From an uncultured Variovorax sp. (GTDB lineage: Bacteria > Pseudomonadota > Gammaproteobacteria > Burkholderiales > Burkholderiaceae_C): a stretch of 54,922 nt of DNA. Under the pieces are notes generated by a model. It saw only the letters and a list, made by a program, of their open reading frames with translations. It was not told the DNA's origin and made no database searches. The translations under genes were made by a program, and so were the position numbers. The stretch spans positions 1 through 54,922 of the forward strand of contig CAJYQC010000118.1 of NCBI GenBank assembly GCA_913776885.1, given 5' to 3'. Of this stretch, positions 35,693 through 45,700 are shown one piece after another (the stretch's first letter is position 1; every line of letters starts with the position of its first letter).

Positions 35693-38600
35693 TCAGCTAC
35701 CCGCCCACACGTCCAGCACGTAGCGCTGGTCGGCGATCATCCTGTCCATCCACGCAGCGCTGTCGTGCCCGTGCTCTCGCGCGAGGTCGCTCAGCGTGCG
35801 GCGCACGTCGGGTTCCATGCGCGAACCGTCGCCGCACACGTAGACCACCGCGCCGGCCTCCAGCAGCTTCCACACGTGGGCGGCCTGCTCGCGGATGAGG
35901 TCCTGAACGTAGACCTTGCGCTCGCCGGCACGCGAGAAGGCGGTGTGCAGCGTCATCAGGCCACGGTGCGCCCAGGCCTGGAGCTCGTCGGCGTAGATGA
36001 AGTCCTGCTCGGGATGGCGGCAGCCGAAGAACAGCAGCGCCTCGCCGAGCGCAGTGCCCGCCTCGGCCAGCGCCGCGCGCTCCTGCAGGAAGCCGCGAAA
36101 CGGCGCCAGGCCGGTGCCGGGGCCGACCATGATGAGCGGCCGGGTCGCATCCTCCGGCAGCCTGAAGCCTTCGGCCGTGGTCTCGCGCACCACGCCGTGC
36201 ACCGTGTCGCCGGCCTCCGCGCGCGCGAGGAAGTTGGAGCACACACCCTCGAAGGTGCCGATGCCCGATTTGGCCGGACCGCTCACCACGCCCACCGTCA
36301 CGCTGCACTTTCCTGGCGTCATCATGGGCGAGGACGAGATCGAGTAGTAGCGCGGCGAGAGCGGCGACAGCATCTCCAGGAACACGGCGAAGGGCACCTG
36401 GCAGGCGCGGTGCTCTTCCAGCAGGTCGAGCAGCGACTTGCGCTTGTGCAGCACTTCGGCCTTGTACGCGGCCTGCGAGGCTTCGTCGCTGCCCGAGAGC
36501 GCCTCCAGCTTCGGTTTCGTGAACGGGCACTCGGTGTATGCCGCCAGCGTGGCGATCTGCTTGCGCGTGGCCACGTCCTGCAGTTCGACGTAGTCGCCCA
36601 GCAAGCGGTCGACCGCGATCACCTGTTCCACCGGCAGCACCGCCTTGCGGCCCGCAGCCGCGTGCAGGCGCACGTGGGCCGTGCGGTCGAAGCCGAAGCG
36701 CGCCATCGCGCGTTCGACCTGAGCGGGGCTGTTGCGCGGCACCACGCTCAGGTGGTCGCCGGCGCGGTAGACCAGGCCCTCGGGCAGCATCAGTTCGACG
36801 TGCCGCGTGGAGCGGCCCGCGTCTCCGTGGCCACCGTTTTGCAGCTCGCGGTTCTCGATCACGCGCATCGGCACCGCGCCCAGCGCATCGACGATCGCAT
36901 TCTTCTGCGGCGGCGGCAGCTCTTCCAGCGTGTAGAGCGGCTCGCCCTGCGCGGGCGTGTCGGCACCCGTCTTGATGCCGAAGGCCTTCGCCAGTGCGGG
37001 CCACAGCGCATCGCTCCAGTCCTGGAAGGCGCCGTCCATGTCCTCGCGCGCATCGCCCTCGCCGCGGGAATGCACGCGATCGGCGCCCAGTGCCTCGAGC
37101 CGCTCGTCGATGCGGCGCGGCACGGCCTGATAGGTGGAGGCCCAGTCGGTGTTGCCGCAGCCGAAGACGCTGAAGCGCACGCCGTTGAGCGAGTCGTCGG
37201 CCTTGTCGAGCCAGCGGTGGAACTCGGCCGCGTTGTCGGGCGCCGCGCCGTTGTACGAGGCACAGACGATGGCGATGGCGCCGCTGGCCGGCAGCCGCTC
37301 GGCATAGTCGTCGAGCGAGGCCAGTTGCGTGGAGAAGCCGCGCATCTCGCCGGCCTCCGCGAGCTGCCGCGCGAGGTCTTCGGCGGTGCCTAGGTTGGAG
37401 CCCTGAAGCACCAGCAGCGAGGTGCCGTGGCGCGCCGCCTGCGGCTTGCGCTCGGAGGCCTTGGCGGGCTGCACTGGCGCTGCTGCCGCATCGGTCATGT
37501 TGCCGCGCGGGCGCGTGGCGGGGTCGCGCAGCAGCGCCTTGATCCTGAAGCCCTCGGGCTTGATCGTGAGCGCTTCCTTGATCTTCAGCTTGTAGCCCGT
37601 GTGGTCCACCAGGTTGAAGCGCTGCAGGATCATGCCCAGCGTGAGCACCGCCTCCTGCAGCGCGAACTGCCGCCCGATGCAGGCGCGCTGGCCGTTGCCG
37701 AAGGGCTTGAAGGCGTTCACCGGCCGCTCGCGCTCGGCCTCGCGGCTGAAGTGCTCGGGATTGAACCGGTCGGCATCCTCGCCCCAGATGCCCTTGTCAC
37801 GATGCAGCGCCAGCGCATGCATGATGACCATGTTGTTCTTCTTGATCGTGTACTGGCCGCCGATCTTCGTCTCTTCCTTGGCGCGCATCGAGATCGCAGG
37901 CGCGGTGGGGTAGAGGCGCAGCGACTCCTTCAGCACCTGCATCACGTACTGCAGGCGGTTGACCTGCGCGTAGGTGGGCTTCTGCGTGGTGTCGGGGCCG
38001 AACACGTTGTCGACCTCGGCCTGCGCCTTGGTCATGGCCTCGGGGTTCTGCAGCAGGAAGTAGATGGCGAAGGACAGCAGCCCGCTGGTGGTCTCGTGCC
38101 CCGCGATGAGGAATTCGATGCACTCGTCGCGGATCATCTTGTCGGTGAGCTTCTCGCCACTCTTCTTGTCCACGCCCGCGATCATGTAGCTCAGCAGGTC
38201 GGGCTTGGTGGCGATGTCGGCCCCGCTCGCGCGCCGCTCCTCGATGATGTCCTCCACCATCTTGTGCATGTAGCGGATGTCCTTGCGCTGCTGCGCGAGC
38301 TCCTTCTTCAGCATCAGCTCTTCCAGCGGCAGGCCGCGGCGGTTCTGCACCGTCTCCAGCGTGCGCACCATCGCGTCGACGAAAGGGTGGAAGCCTTCGC
38401 GGTAGAAGGAGTTGAAGCGGTAGCCGAAGCCGCACAGGCCGATGGTGTCGAGCGTGAGCGCGGTCATGTCGCGCACCACGTCCACCTCTTCGTCGAAGTT
38501 CAGCCGCTCCCACTTGGTGACCAGCTGCCCGGCGATGTCCAGCATCATCGGGTGGTAGGCCTGCATCGCACGCTGGCTGAAGTTGGCCAGCAGGATGTTG

Positions 38601-38911
38601 TGCGGCTTCGACCAGGTCTCCTCGTGGGTGTCGGAAGTGAAAAGGCCGTGCGAGGCTGCGCGCAGCCGGCGCAAGGCACCGCGCGTGCTCTTGTCGAAGC
38701 GTTCTTCCTCGCAGAGCTCGTCCACCAGCGCGGGAGACGACACCACGATCACCGGCATGCCCGGCATGTCCAGCCAGTAGATGCCGCCCAGGTCCTGCGC
38801 GATCTTCCACATGTCGAGCACGGGGGAGTCGGAGCCGATCGACAGCAGGTTGCCGACGAATGGCTTCTTCGCCGGATGCGGAATCGGGTGGAGCGAGTTT
38901 TTGCCTGCCAT
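35693..38911 (-). CDS. Bifunctional cytochrome P450/NADPH-P450 reductase (CYP102/P450 BM3-like)
   Basis: Heme motif FKPFGNGQRACIGRQFALQEA; flavodoxin-like, FAD (PRYYSISSSP) and NADPH (GPGTGLAPFRGFLQER, FFGCRHPEQDFIYADEL) domains in one chain. Confidence 0.95.
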   Translation of the reverse strand: MAGKNSLHPIPHPAKKPFVGNLLSIGSDSPVLDMWKIAQDLGGIYWLDMPGMPVIVVSSPALVDELCEEERFDKSTRGALRRLRAASHGLFTSDTHEETWSKPHNILLANFSQRAMQAYHPMMLDIAGQLVTKWERLNFDEEVDVVRDMTALTLDTIGLCGFGYRFNSFYREGFHPFVDAMVRTLETVQNRRGLPLEELMLKKELAQQRKDIRYMHKMVEDIIEERRASGADIATKPDLLSYMIAGVDKKSGEKLTDKMIRDECIEFLIAGHETTSGLLSFAIYFLLQNPEAMTKAQAEVDNVFGPDTTQKPTYAQVNRLQYVMQVLKESLRLYPTAPAISMRAKEETKIGGQYTIKKNNMVIMHALALHRDKGIWGEDADRFNPEHFSREAERERPVNAFKPFGNGQRACIGRQFALQEAVLTLGMILQRFNLVDHTGYKLKIKEALTIKPEGFRIKALLRDPATRPRGNMTDAAAAPVQPAKASERKPQAARHGTSLLVLQGSNLGTAEDLARQLAEAGEMRGFSTQLASLDDYAERLPASGAIAIVCASYNGAAPDNAAEFHRWLDKADDSLNGVRFSVFGCGNTDWASTYQAVPRRIDERLEALGADRVHSRGEGDAREDMDGAFQDWSDALWPALAKAFGIKTGADTPAQGEPLYTLEELPPPQKNAIVDALGAVPMRVIENRELQNGGHGDAGRSTRHVELMLPEGLVYRAGDHLSVVPRNSPAQVERAMARFGFDRTAHVRLHAAAGRKAVLPVEQVIAVDRLLGDYVELQDVATRKQIATLAAYTECPFTKPKLEALSGSDEASQAAYKAEVLHKRKSLLDLLEEHRACQVPFAVFLEMLSPLSPRYYSISSSPMMTPGKCSVTVGVVSGPAKSGIGTFEGVCSNFLARAEAGDTVHGVVRETTAEGFRLPEDATRPLIMVGPGTGLAPFRGFLQERAALAEAGTALGEALLFFGCRHPEQDFIYADELQAWAHRGLMTLHTAFSRAGERKVYVQDLIREQAAHVWKLLEAGAVVYVCGDGSRMEPDVRRTLSDLAREHGHDSAAWMDRMIADQRYVLDVWAGS

Positions 38912-39050
38912 GGTCTTGTTGTGCCTTTGGAATGGACCCGCCTCTGATATCCGGGCTTCGAAGCCGGAGTATCCCGACGGCACAGGCGGCAGGCAGGACG
39001 GGGTTTCCCTTACAAACCTCCGCCCTCTTCAGCAGTCGTGAAGAAACCGC

Positions 39051-40307
39051 TCAGGGCCGGACCATCTTGCATTCCGTGCCCTGCGCGAGCTCGTTGCCGG
39101 TATAGACCGCATCGGTGCGGAACCCGTAGTTGGTGCCTTCCCAGCCCATCTTCACCGTCTTGCCGTCCACCGGCGCAATGGTGTTCACCACCTGCGGCAG
39201 CAGCAGCTGATGGTCTTCGCCGCGCATGCGCACCGGGCCCACCACGGAGTCGAAGCTCAGGTCCTCGAGGGCTCGCGCGACCTTCACCGTGTCGGTGGAG
39301 CCGGCCTTGTTGATGGCCGCGGCCAGCAGGCGCGGCGTCATGTCGATGCGCGGCGCGAGGAAGTCCTTGCCCGTCTTGGCCTTGTAGGCCTTGGCCAGTG
39401 CGTCCACCTTGGGCGTATCGGCCTCGCCCGGGTGCCATTCGGCCACCCAGGTCAGCTGGCCGAGCCTGGCCTGCGACACGGCCGTGACCGTGCCCGGCAC
39501 CGAGCCCGCGCTGTGGTTGAAGTAGCGCAGGTCGTAGCCCGCGTCGCCCGCCGCCTTCAGCAGCAGCGTCATGTCCTGGCCCCAGTTGCCGGTGATGACC
39601 GAGTCGGCGCCGCTTTGCTTCACGTTGGCGATGTAGGGTGCGAAGTCCTTCACCCGGCCGATGGGGTGCAGCGTTTCGCCCACGAACTGGATGTCGGGCC
39701 GAGCCAGGCCCACCAGCTGGCGGCCGTAGCTGGCCCATTGCTTGCCGTGTGCGTAGTCCTGGTTGAGCAGGTACACCTTCTTCACGTCGGGCGTCTTCTT
39801 GATGTAGTTGGCCAGCGCCTTCATCTTCATCGCGGTGTTGGCCTCGGTCTGGAAGTGCCAGAAGCTGCAGGCCTTGCCCGTCATCTCGGGATCGATGGAG
39901 GAGTGGTTCAACACGATCAGCTCCTTGCCCGGGTTGCGCTGGTTCCAGCGCGTCACCGACTGCACCAGCGCCGTGACCACCGAGGAGCCCGAGCCGCCGG
40001 TCACGATGGCCTTGGCGCCCTGGTCGATGGCCGCCTGCAGCGCGCTCTGGCTCTCCTGTGCCGAGAGCTTGCTGTCGAACTGCAGCAGCTGCAGCTTCGT
40101 GCCGCCGAGCACGCCGCCCTTCGCGTTGATGTCCTCGATGGCGTACTGCGTGTGCATCAGCATCAGCTCGCCGACGTTGGCGAACGGGCCCGAGAGCGGG
40201 TCGATGTAGGCGATCTTGTAGGTCGCCTGCTGGGCATGCGATGCGCCAGCAGCGGCCAGCAGGCAGGCGAGGGCGATCCGCGCCAGTGGCGCTTTCCTGA
40301 ACTTCAT
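39051..40307 (-). CDS. Branched-chain amino acid ABC transporter substrate-binding protein
   Basis: Signal peptide; TYKIAYIDPLSGPFANVGELMLMHTQYAIEDINAKGGVLGGTKLQLLQFDSK (Peripla_BP_6-like). Confidence 0.9.
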   Translation of the reverse strand: MKFRKAPLARIALACLLAAAGASHAQQATYKIAYIDPLSGPFANVGELMLMHTQYAIEDINAKGGVLGGTKLQLLQFDSKLSAQESQSALQAAIDQGAKAIVTGGSGSSVVTALVQSVTRWNQRNPGKELIVLNHSSIDPEMTGKACSFWHFQTEANTAMKMKALANYIKKTPDVKKVYLLNQDYAHGKQWASYGRQLVGLARPDIQFVGETLHPIGRVKDFAPYIANVKQSGADSVITGNWGQDMTLLLKAAGDAGYDLRYFNHSAGSVPGTVTAVSQARLGQLTWVAEWHPGEADTPKVDALAKAYKAKTGKDFLAPRIDMTPRLLAAAINKAGSTDTVKVARALEDLSFDSVVGPVRMRGEDHQLLLPQVVNTIAPVDGKTVKMGWEGTNYGFRTDAVYTGNELAQGTECKMVRP

Positions 40308-40334
40308 GGTGCTTTGTCTCCGGAGGTGTTGTCT

Positions 40335-41030
40335 TCAGTTCTTCGTTCGCAGCCCGATCACGCGGCTTGCCAGCCTGGTGAGCTCGGCCACGACCTCGTC
40401 GGGCGAGAGGCGCCCGCCCGGGCGATACCAGCTGTAGAGGAAGCCCGGCAGGCTGCAGGCCGCGAGCGCGGTGATCTTGGTCTCGGTGAAGTCGAGGTCG
40501 CCGTCGGCGCGTGCTTCCTCGAGCAGCGGGCACAGCCGCTCATAGAAGTGATGCGCGAGCTTCTTCTGCGCGGCGATGTACTCGGGCCGGTACACCTGCG
40601 GCTCGCGGTACGGGAAGAAGGCCACCGGGTGGTGCGAGATGGTCGCGCGGATCAGCCGCTCCAGGCCTTCGAGCACCTTCTCGCTCGCGCGGCGCGGGTC
40701 GGTGGCCGCGAAGTCGAGCGCGGTGAAGCAGTCGACCGCGGGGCGCCACGACAGCGTCTCGAAGATCTCCTGCTTGTCGCGGAAGTAGTAATACACGAAG
40801 GGCTTGGTCATGCCCAGCTCGCGCACGATCTGCGCCATGGTGGTGTTGGCGTAGCCCTGTGCCGCGAAGAGCTGCGCGGCCGCCTGCAGGATGCGCTCGC
40901 GCTGCAGGTCGGTGCCCTGCGTGGCCGCGCGCTGCCGGCCCGTGCCCTGCGGAAGGTGCGGCTGCGCCGTGACGCTGCTCTGGTCTGCAGAGCCAGAGGG
41001 TTTTTGCCGTGTCGCGGAAGTTATACCCAT
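40335..41030 (-). CDS. TetR/AcrR family transcriptional regulator
   Basis: QRERILQAAAQLFAAQGYANTTMAQIVRELGMTKPFVYYYFRDKQEIFETL. Confidence 0.92.
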   Translation of the reverse strand: MGITSATRQKPSGSADQSSVTAQPHLPQGTGRQRAATQGTDLQRERILQAAAQLFAAQGYANTTMAQIVRELGMTKPFVYYYFRDKQEIFETLSWRPAVDCFTALDFAATDPRRASEKVLEGLERLIRATISHHPVAFFPYREPQVYRPEYIAAQKKLAHHFYERLCPLLEEARADGDLDFTETKITALAACSLPGFLYSWYRPGGRLSPDEVVAELTRLASRVIGLRTKN

Positions 41031-41035
41031 GGGTA
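41024..41035. promoter_or_regulatory. 12-bp perfect palindrome TACCCATGGGTA overlapping TetR start codon
   Basis: Read directly; lies at the divergent TetR / acyl-CoA synthetase boundary. Confidence 0.45.
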
Positions 41036-41115
41036 GGATTGTTCGTGCACCATGCACCATTGGCAAGCGCCAGCCCCTCGCGGGCTGCTATCGATAACCC
41101 TGAGAAAGTGACGCC

Positions 41116-42729
41116 ATGGAGACATTGCCCGACCGCCCGCAGCAGCCCCTGCACGAGTACCTGCGCACCCACGCGCGAGAGCGCGGCGACAGCCCCGCCT
41201 GCATCTGGTACGGCCACACCACGAGCTGGAGCTCGCTCGACCGCGCCAGCGACGCCTTCGCCGCGCGGCTGCAGGCGCTGGGGGTGAAAAAGGGCGAGCC
41301 GGTGGTGCTCTTCCTCAACAACTGCCCGCAGTACCTGGTTGCGCACTTCGGCATCCAGAAGATCGGCGCCATCGTCTGCCCGAGCGGGCCGCTCAACAAG
41401 GAGCACGAGCTGGCCTACCAGGTCAACGACCTGAAGGCGCGTGTGATCGTCGCGGCCGCGCCGCTGCTGCCGGTGGTGCGCAAGGTGCAGCCCGGAAGTT
41501 CGCTGGAGCACGTGTTCGTGGTGCACTACGCCGACCTGCTGCCGGCCGAACCCACGCTCGACCTGCCGGCGGAGCTGGCCGCCGAACGCAAGACGGAACG
41601 CAGCGTGCCCGAAGGCTGCGAAGACTTCCTCGCCGTGATGCGCGCCGACGCGAAGCCGCAGCCGGTGGCCATCGACATGGACGACGTGGCGCTCATGACC
41701 TACACATCGGGCACCACCGGCCTGCCCAAGGGGGCGATGCTGAGCTACGGCAACGCGCTCTTCAAGACACGCGCGGCAGCCGACTGCAACGGCGTGGGGC
41801 CCGCCGACGTGCTGCTGTCCATCGCGCCGCTCTATCACATCGCCGGCATGCTGATGGGCGTCAACGTGCCGGTGCTCAGCGGTGCCGCCTCGGTGCTGCT
41901 GCACCGCTTCGATCCGCGCGCGGCACTGCAGGCCATCGCCGCGTACAAGGTGAGCTGGTGGTACAGCATCGCGCCGATGAACGTGGCATGCATGCAGGTG
42001 CCGGACATCGCGAGCTTCGACCTGCGCAGCCTGAAGATGAACCCGGTGACCAGCTTCGGCATCGCCTTCACCGAGCCGCTGGCGCTGCAGTGGCGCTCGC
42101 ATGCGCCCAACTGCACTTCCTTCGAGGCCGCCTACGGCCTGAGCGAGACCCACACCTGCGACACCTACACGCCGCACCATGCGCCGCGCTGGGGCACGCA
42201 GGGCGTCGCGGTGCCGGGCGTGAAGATCCGCATCGTCGATGCGGACACGCAGGCCGACCTGCCTGCGGGCGAGGTCGGCGAGATCGTGCTCACCAGCCCC
42301 GGCACCTTCAAGGGCTACTGGAACAAGCCCGAGGCCACCGCCGCCACGCTGCGCAACGGCTGGGTGCACACGGGCGACATGGGCAGGATCGACGCCGACG
42401 GCTACCTCACCTTCATCGGCCGCTTCAAGGAGATGATCAAGGTCTCGGGCTACAGCGTGTTCCCCGAGGAGGTCGAAACCATCCTCATCAAGCATCCGGC
42501 GGTGGCGCAGGCGGCGGTGATCGGCCAGCCCGACGCGGAGAAGGGCGAGGTGGTGAAGGCCTTCATCGTGCGCAAGCCCGGCGCCGCGCTCGAAGCCGAT
42601 GCGCTCGTCGCCTGGGCGCGCGACAACATGGCGAGCTACAAGGCGCCGCGCGCGGTGAGCTTCATCGACGCGCTGCCCACCACCGGTGCGGGCAAGGTGC
42701 TGCGCCGCCTGCTCAAAGACAAAAGCTGA
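41116..42729 (+). CDS. AMP-binding acyl-CoA synthetase
   Basis: MTYTSGTTGLPKGAMLSYGN; GWVHTGDMGRIDADGYLTFIGRFKEMIKVSGYSVFPEEVE; TGAGKVLRRLLK. Confidence 0.95.
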   Translation: METLPDRPQQPLHEYLRTHARERGDSPACIWYGHTTSWSSLDRASDAFAARLQALGVKKGEPVVLFLNNCPQYLVAHFGIQKIGAIVCPSGPLNKEHELAYQVNDLKARVIVAAAPLLPVVRKVQPGSSLEHVFVVHYADLLPAEPTLDLPAELAAERKTERSVPEGCEDFLAVMRADAKPQPVAIDMDDVALMTYTSGTTGLPKGAMLSYGNALFKTRAAADCNGVGPADVLLSIAPLYHIAGMLMGVNVPVLSGAASVLLHRFDPRAALQAIAAYKVSWWYSIAPMNVACMQVPDIASFDLRSLKMNPVTSFGIAFTEPLALQWRSHAPNCTSFEAAYGLSETHTCDTYTPHHAPRWGTQGVAVPGVKIRIVDADTQADLPAGEVGEIVLTSPGTFKGYWNKPEATAATLRNGWVHTGDMGRIDADGYLTFIGRFKEMIKVSGYSVFPEEVETILIKHPAVAQAAVIGQPDAEKGEVVKAFIVRKPGAALEADALVAWARDNMASYKAPRAVSFIDALPTTGAGKVLRRLLKDKS

Positions 42730-42739
42730 GAGGTTCCGT

Positions 42740-45700
42740 TTGCTGTTCTCCAAAGTTCTGATTGCCAACCGTGGCGAGATCGCGGTGCGCCTGGTGCGTG
42801 CGCTGCGCGACCTGGGCATCGCCAGCGTGGCGGTGCATGCGCGCGACGATGCCGCCGCACTGCATCTGCAGCTGGCCGATACCGCGGTGGCGCTCGATGC
42901 CACCGGCCCTTCCGCATACCTCGATGCCGCCGCGCTGATCGAGGTGGCGAAGGCGCAGGGCTGCGATGCGGTGCATCCCGGCTACGGCTTCCTCAGCGAG
43001 CGCGCCGATTTCGCGCAGGCCTGCGCGGATGCGGGCCTGGTCTTCATCGGCCCCACGCCCGAGCAGCTCGGCCTGTTCGGCGATAAGGCACGCGCGCGCG
43101 AACTCGCCACGCAATGCGACGTGCCGGTGATGCCCGGCAGCGCCGGCGCCGTGACGCTCGCGCAGGCGCAGGCCTTCTTCGCCGAGCAGCAGGCGCAGGG
43201 CGCGGGCGTGATGGTCAAGGCCATCGGCGGCGGCGGCGGGCGCGGCATGCGCGCGGTGCTGAACGCGCAGGAGCTGCCCGAGGCGCATGCGCGCTGCATG
43301 TCCGAGGCGAAGGCGGCGTTCGGCATCGAGGGGGTGTACGTCGAGCGGCTGATGCTGAACGCGAGGCACATCGAGGTACAGGTGATCGGCGACGGCAAGT
43401 CCGTGGCCAGCCTCGGCGAGCGCGAATGCACGCTGCAGCGGCGCTTCCAGAAGCTGGTGGAGATCGCCCCCAGTCCCTCGCTGCCCGAGGCCTTGCGCGC
43501 GCAGGTCACGCAGGCCGCGCTGCGCATGGCCAAGGCGGTGGGCTACCGCGGCCTCGGCACCTTCGAGTTCCTGGTCGACGCGGCATCGGCGACGCTGCCC
43601 TTCGTGTTCATCGAAGCCAATCCGCGCCTGCAGGTCGAGCACACCGTGACGGAGGCGGTGACGGGGCTGGACCTGGTGCAGCTGCAGATCGCCGTGGCCG
43701 CTGGCCAGCCGCTCGGCGAACTCGGCGTGGAGGCAGATCGCACGGCGCCGCAGCGCGGCTTCGCGGTGCAGTGGCGCATCAACGCCGAGACGCTCGACGC
43801 GCAGGGCAATGCGCGGCCCTCGGGCGGCACGCTCGCGCGCTTCGACCTGCCGGCGGGCCCCGGCGTGCGCGTGGACACGCACGGCTACGCGGGCCTCGCG
43901 CCTTCTCCGCACTACGACACGCTGCTGGCCAAGCTCATCGTGCATTCGCCCTCGCCGCGCTTCGAGGACGCGCTGCGCCGCTCGCTGCGCGCGCTCGACG
44001 AATGCCACATCGAGGGCATCGCCACCAACCTGCCGCTGCTGCGCGCCATCGCTGCGCGGCCCGAGTTCGCCGCGCAGGCGGTGCACACGCGCTTCGTGGA
44101 GGCGCACCTGGGCGATCTGCTCGCCGCTGCCTCGGCCTTCGAGAAGCAGGTGCGAAAGACCGCGGCTGCGGCCGCGGAGCCGCTGCCCGTTGCCGCTGAA
44201 GAAGGATCGGACGAATTGACCGTCAAGGCCCCGATGCCCGCGCGCCTCGTGCAGTTCGAGGTCGAGGTGGGCGACGTGCTGCCGGTGGGCGCGCAGCTCG
44301 GCGTGCTCGAGGCCATGAAGATGGAGCACCTGCTGCATGCGCCGGTGGCCGGCCGCGTGGTGGCGCTGCTGGCGGCGCCCGGCGACTATCTCGTCGAAGG
44401 GCAGTCGCTGGTGCAGCTCGAGGCCGTCGATGCGCAGGCCGTGCAGGCGGAAGCCCGCGCGGAGCAGGACCTGGACACGATCCGCCCCGACCTTCGGAAG
44501 GTGATCGACCGCCATGCCTACACGCTCGACGCCAACCGCAAGGCGGCCGTCGACAAGCGCCATGCGCAGGGCGGGCGCACCGCGCGCGAGAACATCGCGG
44601 ACCTGTGCGACACCGCGTCCGACCCGGCCAACTTCATCGAGTACGGCGCGCTCGCCATCGCCGCGCAGACGCGCCGCCGCACGCTGGAAGACCTCATCGC
44701 CAACACGCCCGCAGACGGCATGGTCACGGGGCTGGGCAGCGTCAACGCGAAGCAGTTCGGGCCCGAGGCTTCGCGCTGCGCGGTGCTGGCCTACGACTAC
44801 ACCGTGCTGGCCGGCACGCAGGGCATGCGCAACCACCACAAGACCGACCGGCTGCTGGCGGTGGCGCACCAGCTGAAGCTGCCGGTGGTGCTGTTCGCCG
44901 AAGGCGGCGGCGGGCGGCCTGGCGACACCGACATGCCCATCGTGGCCGGCCTCAACAACCACACCTTCAGCCAGTTCGCGGCGCTGTCGGGCAAGGTGCC
45001 CGTGGTGGGCATCGTGCATGGGCGCTGCTTTGCAGGCAATGCGGCGCTGCTGGGCTGCGCCGACGTGATCATCGCCACCAGGGGCAGTAACATCGGCATG
45101 AGCGGCCCCGCGATGATCGAGGGCGGCGGGCTCGGCACCTTCGCGCCGGAGCAGATCGGGCCGAGCGGCGTGCAGTCGCGCAACGGCGTGATCGACATCC
45201 TCGTGGAGGACGAGGCCGCCGCGGTGGCCGCGGCGAAGCAGTACCTCTCGTACTTCCAGGGCGCGACCTCCGACTGGCAGTGCGCCGACTCGCGCACGCT
45301 GCGTCATGTGGTGCCGGAGAACCGGCTGCGCGTGTACGACGTGCGCGCCGCGATGCGCGGCGTGGCCGACACCGGCTCGCTGCTCGAGCTGCGCGCAGGC
45401 TTCGGCGCGGGCATCGTCACCGCGCTCGCGCGCATCGAGGGCAGGCCGGTCGGGCTGATGGCCAACAACCCGCATCACCTGGGCGGCGCGATCGACGTGG
45501 AGGCGGCCGACAAGTCCGCGCGCTTCATGCAGCTGTGCAACGCGCACGGCCTGCCAATTGTTTCGTTGTGCGACACGCCGGGCTTCATGGTCGGGCCCGA
45601 GATCGAGGCGCAGGCGCAGGTGCGCCACGTGTGCCGCATGTTCATGGTGGCCTCGCACCTGCGCGTGCCATTCTTCGCGGTGGTGCTGCGCAAGGGCTAT

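Noticed and set aside
35693-38911. Separate P450 and reductase genes
   Set aside because: Single continuous frame contains heme, FMN, FAD and NADPH motifs, so it is one fusion protein.
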